A stretch of 64,000 nucleotides of DNA from Bradyrhizobium nitroreducens (GTDB lineage Bacteria > Pseudomonadota > Alphaproteobacteria > Rhizobiales > Xanthobacteraceae). Position 1 is the first letter of the stretch. Every line of letters starts with the position of its first letter. Positions 34,283-42,382 of the stretch are shown here, one piece after another. The position numbers were made by a program, and so were the translations under genes. The stretch lies in contig NZ_LFJC01000003.1 in NCBI RefSeq assembly GCF_002776695.1, positions 5,833,835 to 5,897,834 on the forward strand, read 5' to 3'. The notes under the pieces are model-generated. The model saw nothing but the letters and a program-made list of their open reading frames with translations. It ran no database searches and was not told the origin of the DNA.

Positions 34283-34711
34283 TCAGAACTGCCGCGGCGC
34301 GATCGGCGCCTTGCCGTTGCGTCCCCACAGCACGAACAGGCTGAGCGCGAGCAGGACGACGTTGAGCGGCGCAACGTCAGCTTCGCCGCGGGAGAGGTGG
34401 AAGACGAGCGCGATGACCTGCAACACCGCGCAGCCGAGCGCAGCGAGCACGGTCAGTCGCGGCAGGATCCGCGTCAGGGCCGGCAGCAGGATGCCGATGC
34501 CGCCGGCGAGGTCGACCAAGGCAATGGAGCGGACGAAGGTCTCCGAATACTGGCCGGCCCAGGGCATCATCGCGGCCAGTTGGGGAATCGGCGTGGTCAG
34601 CTTCACCAGCCCTGCCGAGATGAAGACGAAGGCGAGGAGCACCTGCGCAGCCCAGAGGCCGATGCGGATGATGCGGCCGGGCGCGGGGGTCTCGAAGGTG
34701 GCGGTGGACAT
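34283..34711 (-). CDS. DoxX-family membrane protein
   Basis: A 142-residue protein with four membrane helices. AAQVLLAFVFISAGLVKLT is the DoxX N-terminal signature (Lys after helix 1), followed by VDLAGGIGILLPALTRI and ALGCAVLQVIALVFHL. DoxX proteins take part in thiosulfate or thiol redox chemistry and in quinone reduction. ATG 34711 follows CTGGAGAG. It is the first gene of the operon and faces the LysR gene. Confidence 0.85.
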   Translation of the reverse strand: MSTATFETPAPGRIIRIGLWAAQVLLAFVFISAGLVKLTTPIPQLAAMMPWAGQYSETFVRSIALVDLAGGIGILLPALTRILPRLTVLAALGCAVLQVIALVFHLSRGEADVAPLNVVLLALSLFVLWGRNGKAPIAPRQF

Positions 34712-34769
34712 GGCGGCTCTCCAGGGATGTGAGGGTTGCCACCATTTGATAGTTTCCTCGTTTTTGATC

Positions 34770-34775
34770 ATTATA
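34770..34775 (-). promoter_or_regulatory. Probable -10 element of the DoxX operon
   Basis: The minus strand reads TATAAT here, an exact -10 consensus, 58 nt upstream of the DoxX start. No consensus -35 is evident, which would fit an activator-dependent (LysR) promoter. Confidence 0.45.
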
Positions 34776-34815
34776 CGATCCGGGATTGGTTCATTTCCTG
34801 GATGTTGATGATTTC

Positions 34816-35700
34816 ATGGATTCTCTGGTCAGCATGAGGGTGTTTTGCCTGGTCGCCGAGCTGAAGAGCTTTGCGACCGCGGCGCAGCGCCTGCGCATCT
34901 CCCCGGCCATGGCGAGCAAGCATGTGATGCAGCTCGAGAAGCGGCTTGGCACCCGGCTGCTCAACCGGACCAGCCGGCGCGTCAGCCTGAGCGAGAGCGG
35001 CGCGCTCTATTTCGAGCAGGCGCGGCAGATGCTGGATTCACTCGACGAGGTTGAAGCCGCCGTCAGCAACGCGACTGTCGTTCCGCACGGAACGCTGCGC
35101 CTGACCGCACCGGTGTGGATGGCGAACGCGATTTTTGCGGGCGTGCTGGCGGACTATCAGGCCCGCTATCCCGAGGTCCGTCTCGACGTCGATCTCAGCG
35201 GCCGCCTCGTCAACCTGGTCGAGGAGGGGTTTGACCTCGCCTTGCGGGCAACCGGCACGCCGGACGAGGCGCTGATCGCGCGGCCGATCACCAGCGTTCC
35301 GTTCTACATGGTGGCCGCTCCCGCCTTCCTCAAACGCGCGGGACGTCCGGCGACCTTCGCCGATCTCGCCGGCCAGCCGCTGCTGCACTACGCGCTCTAT
35401 CCGGGCGAGAGCTTCTCGTTCACGGGCGAGCACGGCCCCGAGACCGTCAAGCTCAACCCGGTGCTGCGCAGCGGCAACGAAACGCTGCTGCACATGGCCG
35501 CTCTCGAAGGCATGGGCCTCGCCTTCCTGCCGAAATGGCTGGTCACCGAAGACATCGCCGCCGGACGGCTCGAGCACGTCATGCCCGAGCACATCGTTTT
35601 TGCCGGGAAACTGTTTGCGGTCTATCCGAGCCGCAAATATCTCTCCGCGAAGGTCAGGACCTTCATCGACTTCATCGCCGCCGACAAGCGGATGAAGTAG
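34816..35700 (+). CDS. LysR-family transcriptional regulator
   Basis: A 294-residue LysR regulator. The winged helix-turn-helix covers residues 1-60 (FATAAQRLRISPAMASKHVMQLEKRL as the reading head, stated in parts ATAAQRLRISPAMASKHV), and the effector domain follows from about 90 (LRLTAPVWMANAIFAGVLAD). It most resembles CrgA/PecT-like regulators. Divergence from the DoxX/DsrE/TlpA operon, with only 104 nt between start codons, makes that operon its likely target. ATG 34816 gives the normal domain length. Confidence 0.9.
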   Translation: MDSLVSMRVFCLVAELKSFATAAQRLRISPAMASKHVMQLEKRLGTRLLNRTSRRVSLSESGALYFEQARQMLDSLDEVEAAVSNATVVPHGTLRLTAPVWMANAIFAGVLADYQARYPEVRLDVDLSGRLVNLVEEGFDLALRATGTPDEALIARPITSVPFYMVAAPAFLKRAGRPATFADLAGQPLLHYALYPGESFSFTGEHGPETVKLNPVLRSGNETLLHMAALEGMGLAFLPKWLVTEDIAAGRLEHVMPEHIVFAGKLFAVYPSRKYLSAKVRTFIDFIAADKRMK

Positions 35701-35718
35701 CCGCGCACGGCAACCGGA

Positions 35719-36864
35719 TCACAGCGACCGCGAGATCAGCAGCTTCATGATCTCGTTGGTGCCGCCATAGATCTTCTGGATGCGGGAATCGATGAAGATG
35801 CGGGAGATCGGGTATTCCTGCATGTAGCCGTAGCCGCCGAATAGCTGGAGGCATTCGTCGGCGGTCTCGACCTGCTTCTCCGAGCACCAGTATTTCGCCA
35901 TCGACGCCGTGACGGTATCGAGGTCCTTGGCGACCAGCCGCTCGATGCACCAGTCGACGAAGACGCGCGCGATCATCGCCTCGGTCTTGCGCTCGGCGAG
36001 CTTGAAGGCGGTGTTCTGGAAGTCCAACAGCGGCTTGCCGAACGCCTTGCGCTCCTTGGTGTAATCGACCGTGAGCTTGACGGCGCGCTCCATCGCGGCG
36101 ACGGCGCCGACCGCGAGCGCAAGCCGCTCCTGCGGCAGTTGCTGCATCAGCTGGACGAAGCCCTGGCCTTCCTCCTTGCCGAGCAGGTTTTCCGGCGGCA
36201 CGGTGACGTTGTCGAAGAACAGTTCCGAGGTGTCGGAGGCGTGCAGGCCGATCTTGTCGAGGTTGCGCCCGCGCTTGTAACCGTCCGCGCCCGCGGTCTC
36301 GACCACGATCAGCGAAATGCCCTTGGCGCCGGCTTCGCCGGTGCGCGCGACCACGATGACGAGATCGGCGGCCTGGCCGTTGGTAATAAAAGTCTTCTGG
36401 CCGTTGATGACGTAGGAATTGCCCTGCTTCTTCGCCGTTGTCTTCACGGCTTGCAGATCCGAGCCGGTGCCGGGCTCGGTCATGGCGATGGCGCCGACCA
36501 TCTCTCCGCTCGCCATCTTCGGCAGCCAGCGCTTCTTCTGCTCCTCCGAGCCGTAGTTGAGGATGTAGTGCGCGACGATGGCGCTGTGCACGGAGACCCC
36601 GGTGGTCAGCTCCGGCACCGTGCTCTCGAGGTCGTCCAGCACGGCGGCGTCATAGGCGAAGGTGGCGCCCAGGCCGCCATATTCCTCCGGCACGCTCGCC
36701 AAGAGCGCGCCCATCTCGCCGAGCCCGCGCCAGGCGAAGCGGTCGACCATCTTCTGCTCGCGCCATTTTTCGGCATGCGGCGCCAGGTCCTTGGCGAGGT
36801 ATTTCCGGAACTGGTCGCGGAAAGTATCCAGCTCTTCGGTCATCCACGATGATCGGTAATGCAT
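35719..36864 (-). CDS. Acyl-CoA dehydrogenase, long-chain/isovaleryl-type active site
   Basis: A 381-residue acyl-CoA dehydrogenase. AIAMTEPGTGSDLQAVKTTA is the FAD/substrate signature, and YTKERKAFGKPLLDFQ and IYGGTNEIMKLLISRSL are the C-terminal landmarks. The medium-chain Glu position is Gly, but LPQERLAL holds a Glu where long-chain and isovaleryl enzymes have their base. It lies 13 nt after the SDR gene as the last gene of the operon starting at the thiolase. ATG 36864 follows GAGGGG. Confidence 0.9.
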   Translation of the reverse strand: MHYRSSWMTEELDTFRDQFRKYLAKDLAPHAEKWREQKMVDRFAWRGLGEMGALLASVPEEYGGLGATFAYDAAVLDDLESTVPELTTGVSVHSAIVAHYILNYGSEEQKKRWLPKMASGEMVGAIAMTEPGTGSDLQAVKTTAKKQGNSYVINGQKTFITNGQAADLVIVVARTGEAGAKGISLIVVETAGADGYKRGRNLDKIGLHASDTSELFFDNVTVPPENLLGKEEGQGFVQLMQQLPQERLALAVGAVAAMERAVKLTVDYTKERKAFGKPLLDFQNTAFKLAERKTEAMIARVFVDWCIERLVAKDLDTVTASMAKYWCSEKQVETADECLQLFGGYGYMQEYPISRIFIDSRIQKIYGGTNEIMKLLISRSL

Positions 36865-36877
36865 CGGCCCCTCGCTC

Positions 36878-37705
36878 TCAGACAATCAGGCCGCCACCGG
36901 CGACGACCACCTGGCCGCTGATATAATTGGATTCCGGGCTGCAGAACAGATAGACGGCGTCGGCGGCCTCTTCCGGCGTACCGCCGCGGCCGAGCGGGAT
37001 CATGCGCGACATCGCCTCCAGCATGTGCGGCTGGACGCCCACTTTGATGTCGCGGCCGGCGACGTCGATGGTCTTCTGCTGCGCCTCGATCGGCTGGGTC
37101 AGGCGGGTGTTGATGAGGCCGAAGGCGACGCAATTGACGTTGACCTTGTAGCGGCCCCACTCCTTGCACATGGTCCGGGTCAGCCCGATCAGCGAGGCCT
37201 TGGCCGAGGAATAGCTCGCCTGTCCGGCATTGCCGTAGAGACCGGCGATCGAGGAGATGTTGACGACCTTGCGGAACACCTCGCGGCCCTCCTCGGCTTC
37301 CTTCCTGGCGAAGACGCGGATCGGCTCGGCGGCGGCGCGCAGGATGCGGAACGGCGCGACGAGATGGACGTCGAGCATGGCCTGAAACTGCTCGTCCGTC
37401 ATCTTCTGGATGGTGGAGTCCCAGGTGTAGCCGGCATTGTTGACGATGATGTCGAGCCCGCCGAACTTGTCCAGCGCGGCCCCGATGAAGCGGTCGGCGA
37501 AACCGGATTCGGCGACGCTGCCGTTCACGGCAGCGGCGTGACCGCCGAGCGCCTTGATCTCCGCCACCACGGCGTTGCCGGGTTCGGCATCGAGATCGTT
37601 GACCACGACCCTGGCGCCTTCATGCGCGAGCTTGAGTGCGATCGCGCGCCCGATGCCGCGGCCCGAGCCGGTGACGAGCGCGACCTTTCCTTGCAGTTTT
37701 GCCAT
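36878..37705 (-). CDS. SDR oxidoreductase (FabG-like 3-hydroxyacyl dehydrogenase)
   Basis: A 275-residue SDR. VALVTGSGRGIGRAIALKLA binds the cofactor, VNNAGYT is conserved and the catalytic YSSAK follows VVNISSIAG. It is most like FabG or the 17-beta-hydroxysteroid-dehydrogenase group that oxidises 3-hydroxyacyl-CoA. ATG 37705 gives good spacing from AGAGGA; ATG 37711 is possible. Placed between MaoC and acyl-CoA dehydrogenase genes, it would supply the third beta-oxidation step. Confidence 0.88.
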   Translation of the reverse strand: MAKLQGKVALVTGSGRGIGRAIALKLAHEGARVVVNDLDAEPGNAVVAEIKALGGHAAAVNGSVAESGFADRFIGAALDKFGGLDIIVNNAGYTWDSTIQKMTDEQFQAMLDVHLVAPFRILRAAAEPIRVFARKEAEEGREVFRKVVNISSIAGLYGNAGQASYSSAKASLIGLTRTMCKEWGRYKVNVNCVAFGLINTRLTQPIEAQQKTIDVAGRDIKVGVQPHMLEAMSRMIPLGRGGTPEEAADAVYLFCSPESNYISGQVVVAGGGLIV

Positions 37706-37725
37706 TTGCATCTGTCCTCTTGCTG

Positions 37726-38136
37726 TCACAGCGCGACGATGGCGCTGCCTTCGAGCTTGACCTCGCCGCGATCGTCCCTGGTGGTGAGCGCGAGCCTTGC
37801 GCGCCGCTCGCCGTTTTCGGCGAAGAGCTCGGCCACGGTGCCTTCGCATGTCAGCTTGGCGCCAAGCTGGGTGATGGCGACGAACCGGGTCGAGAAATGG
37901 CGGAGCCTCGACGGCGGCACCACATCGGTGAGCGCCTGCCCGAGATAGGCCATCACCAGCATTCCGTGCGCGAACACATCAGGAAATCCGGCCGCCCTGG
38001 CAAAGTCGATGTCGACGTGAATCGGATTGTGATCGCCCGATGCGCCGCAATAGAGCGCGAGCGTGTGGCGCGTGATCGGCGGAAAGACCTTGTGGACGAG
38101 ACGGTCACCGGCCTTGATGTCTCCGGATGCCGTCAT
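37726..38136 (-). CDS. MaoC-type enoyl-CoA hydratase, catalytic half
   Basis: A 136-residue single hot-dog protein. ASGDHNPIHVDIDFARAAGF is the hydratase-2 motif with its Asp and His, and VFAHGMLVMAYLGQAL follows. The stop of the upstream partner overlaps this start as ATGA. Paired small MaoC subunits assemble as heterodimers to accommodate bulky acyl-CoA substrates; here the catalytic dyad lies in this subunit. Confidence 0.86.
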   Translation of the reverse strand: MTASGDIKAGDRLVHKVFPPITRHTLALYCGASGDHNPIHVDIDFARAAGFPDVFAHGMLVMAYLGQALTDVVPPSRLRHFSTRFVAITQLGAKLTCEGTVAELFAENGERRARLALTTRDDRGEVKLEGSAIVAL

Positions 38137-38588
38137 GCCGCCACCTCGTTGCGGACGACGATCGTGCGCGCGGTATCGGCGACGTGCACGCCGTCCTGAT
38201 TGGTCACCGCGCACCGGACGCCGATCAGCGTCATCGCGCCGCCTTTCTTCTCCGCCACGCTGGTCACGCTCGGCCGGAAGGTCAGGGTGTCGCCGACCAG
38301 GACCGGCGCGTGATAGACGAAGCTCTGCTCGCCATGCAGCACGCGGGCGAGGTCGATGCCGAGCGCGGTGAACATCTCGAAGGGGTCGTCAACGTCCATC
38401 ATCTCAAGGCAGAACAGATAGGTCGGCGGCACCGGCATGCCGGTCAATCCAGCCGCCCGCGCTGCATCCATGTTGCGGTAGACCGGGTTCTCTTCCCCCA
38501 GCGTATTGAGGAAGTAGCGGAGGCGGCCCGGCTCCACGCGCGCGGTGACGGGCGTGAAGCAACGCCCAACGGCTGACTGATCGACCAT
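38133..38588 (-). CDS. MaoC-like (FAS1-type dehydratase) partner subunit
   Basis: A 151-residue hot-dog protein. RLRYFLNTLGEENPVYRN occupies the position of the hydratase motif but lacks the Asp-His dyad, so it is probably the structural partner of the following MaoC protein. VPPTYLFCLEMMDVDDPFEM and LARVLHGEQSFVYHAPV are typical of the N-terminal half of MaoC dehydratases. It starts 5 nt after the thiolase stop and overlaps its partner by 4 nt. Confidence 0.82.
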   Translation of the reverse strand: MVDQSAVGRCFTPVTARVEPGRLRYFLNTLGEENPVYRNMDAARAAGLTGMPVPPTYLFCLEMMDVDDPFEMFTALGIDLARVLHGEQSFVYHAPVLVGDTLTFRPSVTSVAEKKGGAMTLIGVRCAVTNQDGVHVADTARTIVVRNEVAA

Positions 38589-38593
38589 GGATG

Positions 38594-39775
38594 TCAGTGC
38601 CGCTTGTAGAGCGTAACGACGCAGGCGCCGCCGAGGCCCAGATTGTGCTGGAGCGCGACCTTTGCACCCTCGACCTGCGTGGGGCCCGCCGTGCCGCGCA
38701 ACTGCCGCGTCAGTTCGTAGCACTGCGCAAGTCCGGTGGCGCCGAGCGGATGCCCCTTCGACAGCAATCCGCCGGACGGGTTGGTCACGATCCGGCCGCC
38801 ATAGGTGTTGTCGCCGTCATTGATGAACTTGCCGGCCTCGCCCTCGCCGCAGAGGCCGAGCGCCTCGTAGGTGATGAGTTCGTTGTGGGCGAAGCAGTCG
38901 TGCAGCTCGACGACATCGAGATCGTCAGGCCCGATGCCGGCGCTCTCATAGACCCGGCCTGCCGCCTCCTTCGCCATGTCGTAGCCGACCAGCTGCATCA
39001 TGTCGCCGGCCTTGAAGGTCGAGGGCGTGTCGGTGGTCATGGCTTGCGCCGCGATGCGCACCTGTTTGCCGATGCCGTGCTTGTCCGCGAACTGCTCGGA
39101 CACCAACACCGCGGCGGCGCCGCCGCAGGTCGGCGGGCACGCCATCAGCCGTGTCATCACGCCCGGCCAGATCACCTGGTCGTTCATCACGTCGTCCGCT
39201 GTGACCTCTTTGCGAAAGAGTGCGAGCGGATTGTTCCGGGCGTGGCGGCTCGCCTTGGCGCGCACCTTGGCGAAGGCGTCCAGTGGGGTGCCGTATTTCT
39301 TCATGTGGCTGAGCCCGGCGCCGCCGAAATAGCGCAGCGCCAGCGGAATGCCGGGGGCGTCGATCAGCTGGTCCGCTGCTGCGTCGAATTCCTCGAATGC
39401 GCTCGGACGATCGGTATAGACGCTGCCGAGCGCGCCGGGCTTCATCTGCTCGAAGCCGACCGCCAGCACGCAATCCAGCGCGCCGCTCGCGATCATCTGC
39501 CGCGCCATGAACAGCGCGGTCGAGCCGGTCGAGCAGTTGTTGTTGACGTTGACGATGGGGATGCCGGTCATCCCGACGTGGTAGAGCGCGCGCTGCCCGC
39601 AGGTGGAATCGCCGTAGACGTATCCGGCATAGGCCTGCTGGATCCTCTCGTAGCCGAGGCCGGCATCCGCAAGCGCCAGCTTGACCGCCTCCGTCCCCAT
39701 CTCGTGATAGGGCGCGCTGGCGCCCGGCTTGGCGAAGGGGATCATGCCGACCCCTGCGACGATGACGTCAGACAT
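38594..39775 (-). CDS. SCP-x-type thiolase (lipid-transfer acetyl-CoA acetyltransferase)
   Basis: A 393-residue thiolase-fold protein. NVNNNCSTGSTALFMARQMI carries the nucleophile C81, VVELHDCFAHNELITYEAL the His, and GGLLSKGHPLGATG the C-terminal active-site loop. This is the non-FadA, SCP-x/Ltp branch, which cleaves branched or sterol-type 3-oxoacyl-CoAs. Ltp2-like enzymes usually require a DUF35 partner; none is encoded here. ATG 39775 is preceded by GGAGGAAG. It leads an operon of thiolase, MaoC pair, SDR and acyl-CoA dehydrogenase. Confidence 0.9.
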   Translation of the reverse strand: MSDVIVAGVGMIPFAKPGASAPYHEMGTEAVKLALADAGLGYERIQQAYAGYVYGDSTCGQRALYHVGMTGIPIVNVNNNCSTGSTALFMARQMIASGALDCVLAVGFEQMKPGALGSVYTDRPSAFEEFDAAADQLIDAPGIPLALRYFGGAGLSHMKKYGTPLDAFAKVRAKASRHARNNPLALFRKEVTADDVMNDQVIWPGVMTRLMACPPTCGGAAAVLVSEQFADKHGIGKQVRIAAQAMTTDTPSTFKAGDMMQLVGYDMAKEAAGRVYESAGIGPDDLDVVELHDCFAHNELITYEALGLCGEGEAGKFINDGDNTYGGRIVTNPSGGLLSKGHPLGATGLAQCYELTRQLRGTAGPTQVEGAKVALQHNLGLGGACVVTLYKRH

Positions 39776-39792
39776 CGCTTCCTCCGAATAAA

Positions 39793-39828
39793 TTACCCAT
39801 TGGACTTTTTCTTACCCATGGGTAACAT
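39793..39828 (+). promoter_or_regulatory. tetR promoter with overlapping TetR operator
   Basis: TTGGAC (39800-39805) and TAACAT (39823-39828) with a 17-nt spacer form a sigma-70 promoter for tetR. The perfect palindrome TTACCCATGGGTAA (39812-39825) covers the spacer and touches the -10, and a second partial site starts with TTACCCAT at 39793. The region also supplies the thiolase operon promoter, so both sides would be repressed. Confidence 0.68.
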
Positions 39829-39864
39829 ATCGGTCGGTGTCCTCCGGAGTCAACCGATCACAAC

Positions 39865-40617
39865 ATGGATTCAGCGCCGCCCGCTCCCCCCTCATCGCCG
39901 CAATCTTCGCCGCCAACTTCCCCTTGGCTGCCGTTCGAGAGCCGCCGCCGCGCCCGCGACGAAAAGCGCGAGGCGGTGTTGCGCGCCGCCGTCCAGCTTT
40001 TCCTGGAGCAGGGCTATCACCGCGTGACGCTGAACGAGGTCGCCGAGCGGCTGAACATCACCAAGCCGGCGCTGTACAATTATTTCCGGGGCAAGGACGA
40101 GATCCTGTTCGAATGCTGGTCGATGGGCGCCGAGCTCGTCGACAGCGTGATCACGGAGATCAACGCCGGCGGCGGCTCCGGCCTCGCCAAGCTGCGCAAG
40201 CTGGTGCACGCCTATGCCGCGCTCATGGCGACCGACTTCGGTGCCAGCCTCGTGCGTTTCGACTTGCGTGACCTGGCCGAGCGCAACGCAGCTGTCGCGC
40301 GCGCCGCCAAGAAGCGGATCGACGCCACCTTCCGGCGATATATCGCCGGCGGCATGGCCGACGGTTCGATCAGGCGGTGCGACCCCAAGCTCGCGGCGTT
40401 CGCCATCGCGGGCGCGCTCAACTGGATTGGCCATTGGTACCGCCGCGACGGTGCGCTGTCGCCGACCGAAATCGCCGACGAGTTTACGGTTCGCCTGACG
40501 GAAGGCCTGGCGACCGAGAGCCGGCAACAGATGACAAAGAAGACGCCGAGGGCGCCGCGACGGCGCAACTCAGGACGCACAACACCAGGGAAGAAGCGTA
40601 CAGGAGGACCGCGATGA
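39865..40617 (+). CDS. TetR-family transcriptional regulator
   Basis: A 250-residue TetR-type repressor. After a 30-residue proline-rich start, EAVLRAAVQLFLEQGYHRVT and LNITKPALYNYFRGKDEIL form the DNA-binding domain; the ligand domain follows, and the end is basic. The organisation resembles FadR/PaaR-like repressors that sense acyl-CoA. It overlaps the acyl-CoA ligase gene by 4 nt and faces the thiolase operon, with a palindromic operator in its own promoter. Confidence 0.9.
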   Translation: MDSAPPAPPSSPQSSPPTSPWLPFESRRRARDEKREAVLRAAVQLFLEQGYHRVTLNEVAERLNITKPALYNYFRGKDEILFECWSMGAELVDSVITEINAGGGSGLAKLRKLVHAYAALMATDFGASLVRFDLRDLAERNAAVARAAKKRIDATFRRYIAGGMADGSIRRCDPKLAAFAIAGALNWIGHWYRRDGALSPTEIADEFTVRLTEGLATESRQQMTKKTPRAPRRRNSGRTTPGKKRTGGPR

Positions 40618-42170
40618 ACATCACGCATGGACTGCGGCGCGCGCTGCAGATCAACCCGAACGGGCTCGCCACCGTCTACGGCCAGCGGCGCCGCAATTGG
40701 GGCGAGCTCGGCGAACGCGTTGCGAGGCTGGCGGGCGGCCTGCGCTTGCGCGGCGTCAAAGACGGCGATCGCGTCGCCGTGCTGTCCTTCAACTCGGACC
40801 GCTACCTCGAGCTTTACCTCGCGACCGGCTGGGCGGGCGGCGTGATCGTGCCGCTCAACATCCGCTGGAGCGCCCTCGAAAACGAGGACGCGCTGCGCGA
40901 CTGCCGAGCCTCCGTCCTGCTGGTCGACAAGGCCTTTGCGCAGGTTGGCGCGCAGCTCGCCGGCGCCATTCCGGGGTTGAAGCTGATCTACGCCGACGAC
41001 GGCGAGGTACCGGCCGGAATGGAGAGCTATGAGGATCTGGTCGCGGGCAGCGCCGCGGTCGCCGATGCCATGCGCAAGGGCGACGATCTCGCCGGCATCT
41101 TCTACACCGGCGGCACCACCGGGCGTTCGAAGGGCGTGATGCTCAGTCACCAGAACCTGATGGCCAATGCGCTCAACGCCCTCGGTGAAGGCCTTTTCCC
41201 CGCGAGCACGACCTATCTTCACGCGGCGCCGATGTTCCACCTGGCCAACGGGGCGGCGATGTACTCGCTGCTGCTCTCCGGCGGCTCCAACGTGATCGTT
41301 CAGGGCTTCACGCCCGAAGGCGTCATGGCCGCGATGCAGAACGAGCGCGTCACCGACGTGCTGCTGGTGCCCACGATGATCCAGATGTTCGTCGATCACC
41401 CCGCGATCGGAAACTACGACCTGTCGTCGCTCAGGCACATCATCTATGGCGCCTCGCCGATCAGCGAAGCGGTGCTCGACCGTGCCGCGCGCGCATTGCC
41501 GCATGTGCGTTTCACCCAGGCTTACGGCATGACCGAATTGTCGCCGATCGCGACGCTGCTGCACGCCGATCAGCATGTCGGGGAGGGGCGCAGAAAGGGC
41601 CGTCATCGCGGCGCGGGCCGCGCCACGCTCGGCTGCGAGGTGCGGATCGTCGACGAGAACGACCAGCCTGTGCCGTCAGGCGCGGTCGGCGAGATCGTGG
41701 TGCGCGGCGACACCGTGATGATGGGCTATTGGGAACGGCCGGAGGAGACCGCCCGGGCCGTCGTCGACGGCTGGATGCACACGGGCGATGGCGGCTACAT
41801 CGACGAGGACGGGTTCATCTATGTCGTCGATCGCGTCAAGGACATGATCATCTCCGGCGGCGAGAATGTGTACTCGGTCGAGGTCGAGAACGCGCTGGCG
41901 CAGCACCCGTCGGTGCTGCAATGCGCGGTCATCGGCGTTCCCAACGAGCAATGGGGCGAGCAGGTCCATGCCGTCGTGGTCAAGCGTAGCGGCGTGGAGG
42001 TTTCGCCCGGCGAGCTGATCGAGTTCACGAAGACGCTGATTGCCGGCTACAAATGTCCCCGCAGCATCGAGATCACCGAGACGCCGCTGCCGCTGTCGGG
42101 CGCCGGCAAGGTGCTGAAGCGCGAGCTGCGCAGGCCGTTTTGGGAGGGACGGGAACGGCGGGTCAGCTAG
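40614..42170 (+). CDS. AMP-dependent acyl-CoA synthetase
   Basis: A 518-residue ANL-family ligase. FYTGGTTGRSKGVMLSHQNL is the phosphate loop, AYGMTELSP the A5 motif, GWMHTGDGGYIDEDGFIYVV and RVKDMIISGGENVYSVEVE motifs A7/A8, and the terminal catalytic lysine is in GAGKVLKRELR. It resembles long-chain or cyclic-acid synthetases. ATG 40614 follows CAGGAGG and overlaps the tetR stop as ATGA, so the ligase is co-expressed with its regulator and probably starts the pathway whose later steps are in the divergent operon. Confidence 0.9.
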   Translation: MNITHGLRRALQINPNGLATVYGQRRRNWGELGERVARLAGGLRLRGVKDGDRVAVLSFNSDRYLELYLATGWAGGVIVPLNIRWSALENEDALRDCRASVLLVDKAFAQVGAQLAGAIPGLKLIYADDGEVPAGMESYEDLVAGSAAVADAMRKGDDLAGIFYTGGTTGRSKGVMLSHQNLMANALNALGEGLFPASTTYLHAAPMFHLANGAAMYSLLLSGGSNVIVQGFTPEGVMAAMQNERVTDVLLVPTMIQMFVDHPAIGNYDLSSLRHIIYGASPISEAVLDRAARALPHVRFTQAYGMTELSPIATLLHADQHVGEGRRKGRHRGAGRATLGCEVRIVDENDQPVPSGAVGEIVVRGDTVMMGYWERPEETARAVVDGWMHTGDGGYIDEDGFIYVVDRVKDMIISGGENVYSVEVENALAQHPSVLQCAVIGVPNEQWGEQVHAVVVKRSGVEVSPGELIEFTKTLIAGYKCPRSIEITETPLPLSGAGKVLKRELRRPFWEGRERRVS

Positions 42171-42273
42171 AGCGTTTTCGAGCGAAGTGGACACCGGTTC
42201 GCGTGAAGAAAACGCGTCAAAACCAGAATCTAGAGCTTCGGTTCTGATTCAATCAGAACCGAAAATGCTCTAG
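42167..42273. repeat. Intergenic palindromic repeat, family F, overlapping the ligase stop
   Basis: CTAGAGCGTTTTCG at the left pairs with GAAAATGCTCTAG at the right; the ligase stop TAG lies within the left arm. Inside, TCGGTTCTGATT and AATCAGAACCGA around one C (42238-42262) make a 25-nt perfect palindrome. Confidence 0.8.
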
Positions 42274-42382
42274 GCGCCTCCGTTGGCGCGGGGCGTGCAG
42301 ATCTGGGACAGCGCGAGGTCTCCTGTTTTCAGATCGCGGTCGCGCGGCTACGATCGAGGAAATTCATCGGGAACCTTCGGTC

